In this document: positions 5,071 through 5,614 of the stretch, piece after piece
Position numbering within the stretch: the stretch's first letter is position 1
Layout: the number at the start of each line of letters is the position of its first letter
Source of the DNA: Pseudomonadota bacterium
GTDB lineage: Bacteria > Pseudomonadota > Gammaproteobacteria > Burkholderiales > Burkholderiaceae_C
Reading direction: 5' to 3'
Assembly (NCBI GenBank): GCA_023410975.1
Contig: JAEYPG010000743.1
Span: 1-5,614, forward strand
Length of the DNA stretch: 5,614 nt
Notes under the pieces: generated by a model
Database searches by the model: none
Told to the model about the DNA's origin: nothing
The model's input: only the letters and a program-made list of their open reading frames with translations
Translations under genes and position numbers: made by a program

Positions 5071-5614
5071 TTGTCCAGGAACAAGCTGAACCGCCGCGTC
5101 GCCGTCGCCGCCACCGTCGCCGCCCTGGGCGCTCTCGGCGGCGGGGCCGCCTGGTGGCTGCGCACCCACGCCGAGGACGGCTCCTTGCGACAGCTGCGCG
5201 AGGCCGGCGTCCTGCGCGTGGGCTACGCCGTGGAGCCGCCCTACGCGCTGGTGCTGCCCGATGGCACCGTCAGCGGCGAGTCGCCCGAGGTCGCGCGCGA
5301 GGTGGCCCGACGCCTGGGGCTGCAGCCGCAATGGGTACTCACCGACTTCGAACAGCTCCTCGACGGCCTGGAGGCGCGGCGCTTCGACCTCGTGGCCGCG
5401 GGCATGTTCATCAACCCGCAGCGCGCGCAGCGGGTGCGCTTCACGCGGCCCACGCTGCGCGTGCGCCCGGGCTGGCTCACGGCGCGCGGCAATCCGCGCA
5501 AGCTCGCCGCCTACGCCAGGCTGCCGCGACAGGCCACGAACGGGCTGCGCCTGGCGGTGCTGGCGGGCTCGGAGGAGGAGTCCGCGCTGCAGGCGCTGGC
5601 GCTGCCACCCGGAG
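5071..5614 (+). CDS. Family 3 extracellular solute-binding domain protein, EhuB-like (3' end outside window)
   Basis: The first 181 residues are visible and the frame runs off the window. The N-terminus has basic residues (RNKLNRR, residues 3-9) and a hydrophobic stretch (about 10-30) ending in AAWWL, so it is a signal peptide or membrane anchor. A possible cleavage site follows THA at 34, and a twin arginine is present without the rest of a Tat motif. From residue 48 the sequence follows polar-amino-acid/ectoine binding proteins: RVGYAVEPPYA, DGTVSGESPEVAREVARRLGL, WVLTDFEQLLDGL, FDLVAAGMFINPQRAQRVRFTRPT, then AVLAGSEEE. Such domains bind amino acids or compatible solutes in the periplasm, for an ABC transporter or as the sensor of a membrane histidine kinase. 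The nearby B12 sensor makes a kinase plausible. An ABC subunit would normally stop near residue 260-290, which the window does not reach. Confidence 0.85.
   Translation, partial: MSRNKLNRRVAVAATVAALGALGGGAAWWLRTHAEDGSLRQLREAGVLRVGYAVEPPYALVLPDGTVSGESPEVAREVARRLGLQPQWVLTDFEQLLDGLEARRFDLVAAGMFINPQRAQRVRFTRPTLRVRPGWLTARGNPRKLAAYARLPRQATNGLRLAVLAGSEEESALQALALPPG

Noticed and set aside
1..5614. CRISPR arrays, insertion sequences, integrase or attachment sites
   Set aside because: No regularly spaced repeats, transposase or recombinase motifs, or long terminal repeats were found by reading both strands.

Overview
The window looks like chromosome of a GC-rich betaproteobacterium, most likely a member of the Burkholderiales. 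This is an inference from roughly 65-75% GC in the flanking genes, GCG/CTG/GCC-rich codon use and the mix of gene families; no marker gene fixes the genus. All four supported genes lie on the + strand, and two of them run off the ends of the window.

Layout: (1) 1-672 is the C-terminal three quarters of a LysR-family transcription regulator whose DNA-binding end lies before the window. (2) 673-1124 is a 452-base gap of clearly lower GC (about 50% in the three lines I counted). It carries a run of small hairpins, a stretch that resembles conserved cores of structured RNAs, and two perfect inverted repeats just before the next gene. (3) 1125-3590 encodes an 821-residue membrane sensor: TM, dCache-like periplasmic domain, TM, HAMP, degenerate GGDEF, complete EAL. 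The likely output is hydrolysis of cyclic di-GMP in response to an external ligand. (4) 3591-3796 is a gap with several hairpins. (5) 3797-4885 encodes a soluble cobalamin-binding protein with the Wx9EH signature and DxHxxG motif of CarH-type adenosylcobalamin photoreceptors. Its N-terminal domain, which I do not recognise, replaces the MerR DNA-binding domain. (6) 4886-5070 is a short gap. (7) 5071 to the end is the start of a protein with a signal peptide or membrane anchor followed by a family 3 periplasmic solute-binding domain resembling ectoine-type EhuB. The ORF starts with TTG after a strong ribosome binding site and is cut by the window end.

How the genes may work together: the EAL gene and its flanks have lower GC than both neighbours and look like an inserted signalling gene. 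The most interesting part is the right half. A B12 photosensor-like protein with no visible output domain sits 185 bases upstream, on the same strand, of a solute-binding-domain protein that could be either an ABC transporter subunit or the sensor half of a histidine kinase. If it is a kinase, the pair could form a light- or B12-responsive signalling unit. That is a hypothesis; the sequence beyond 5614 would decide it.
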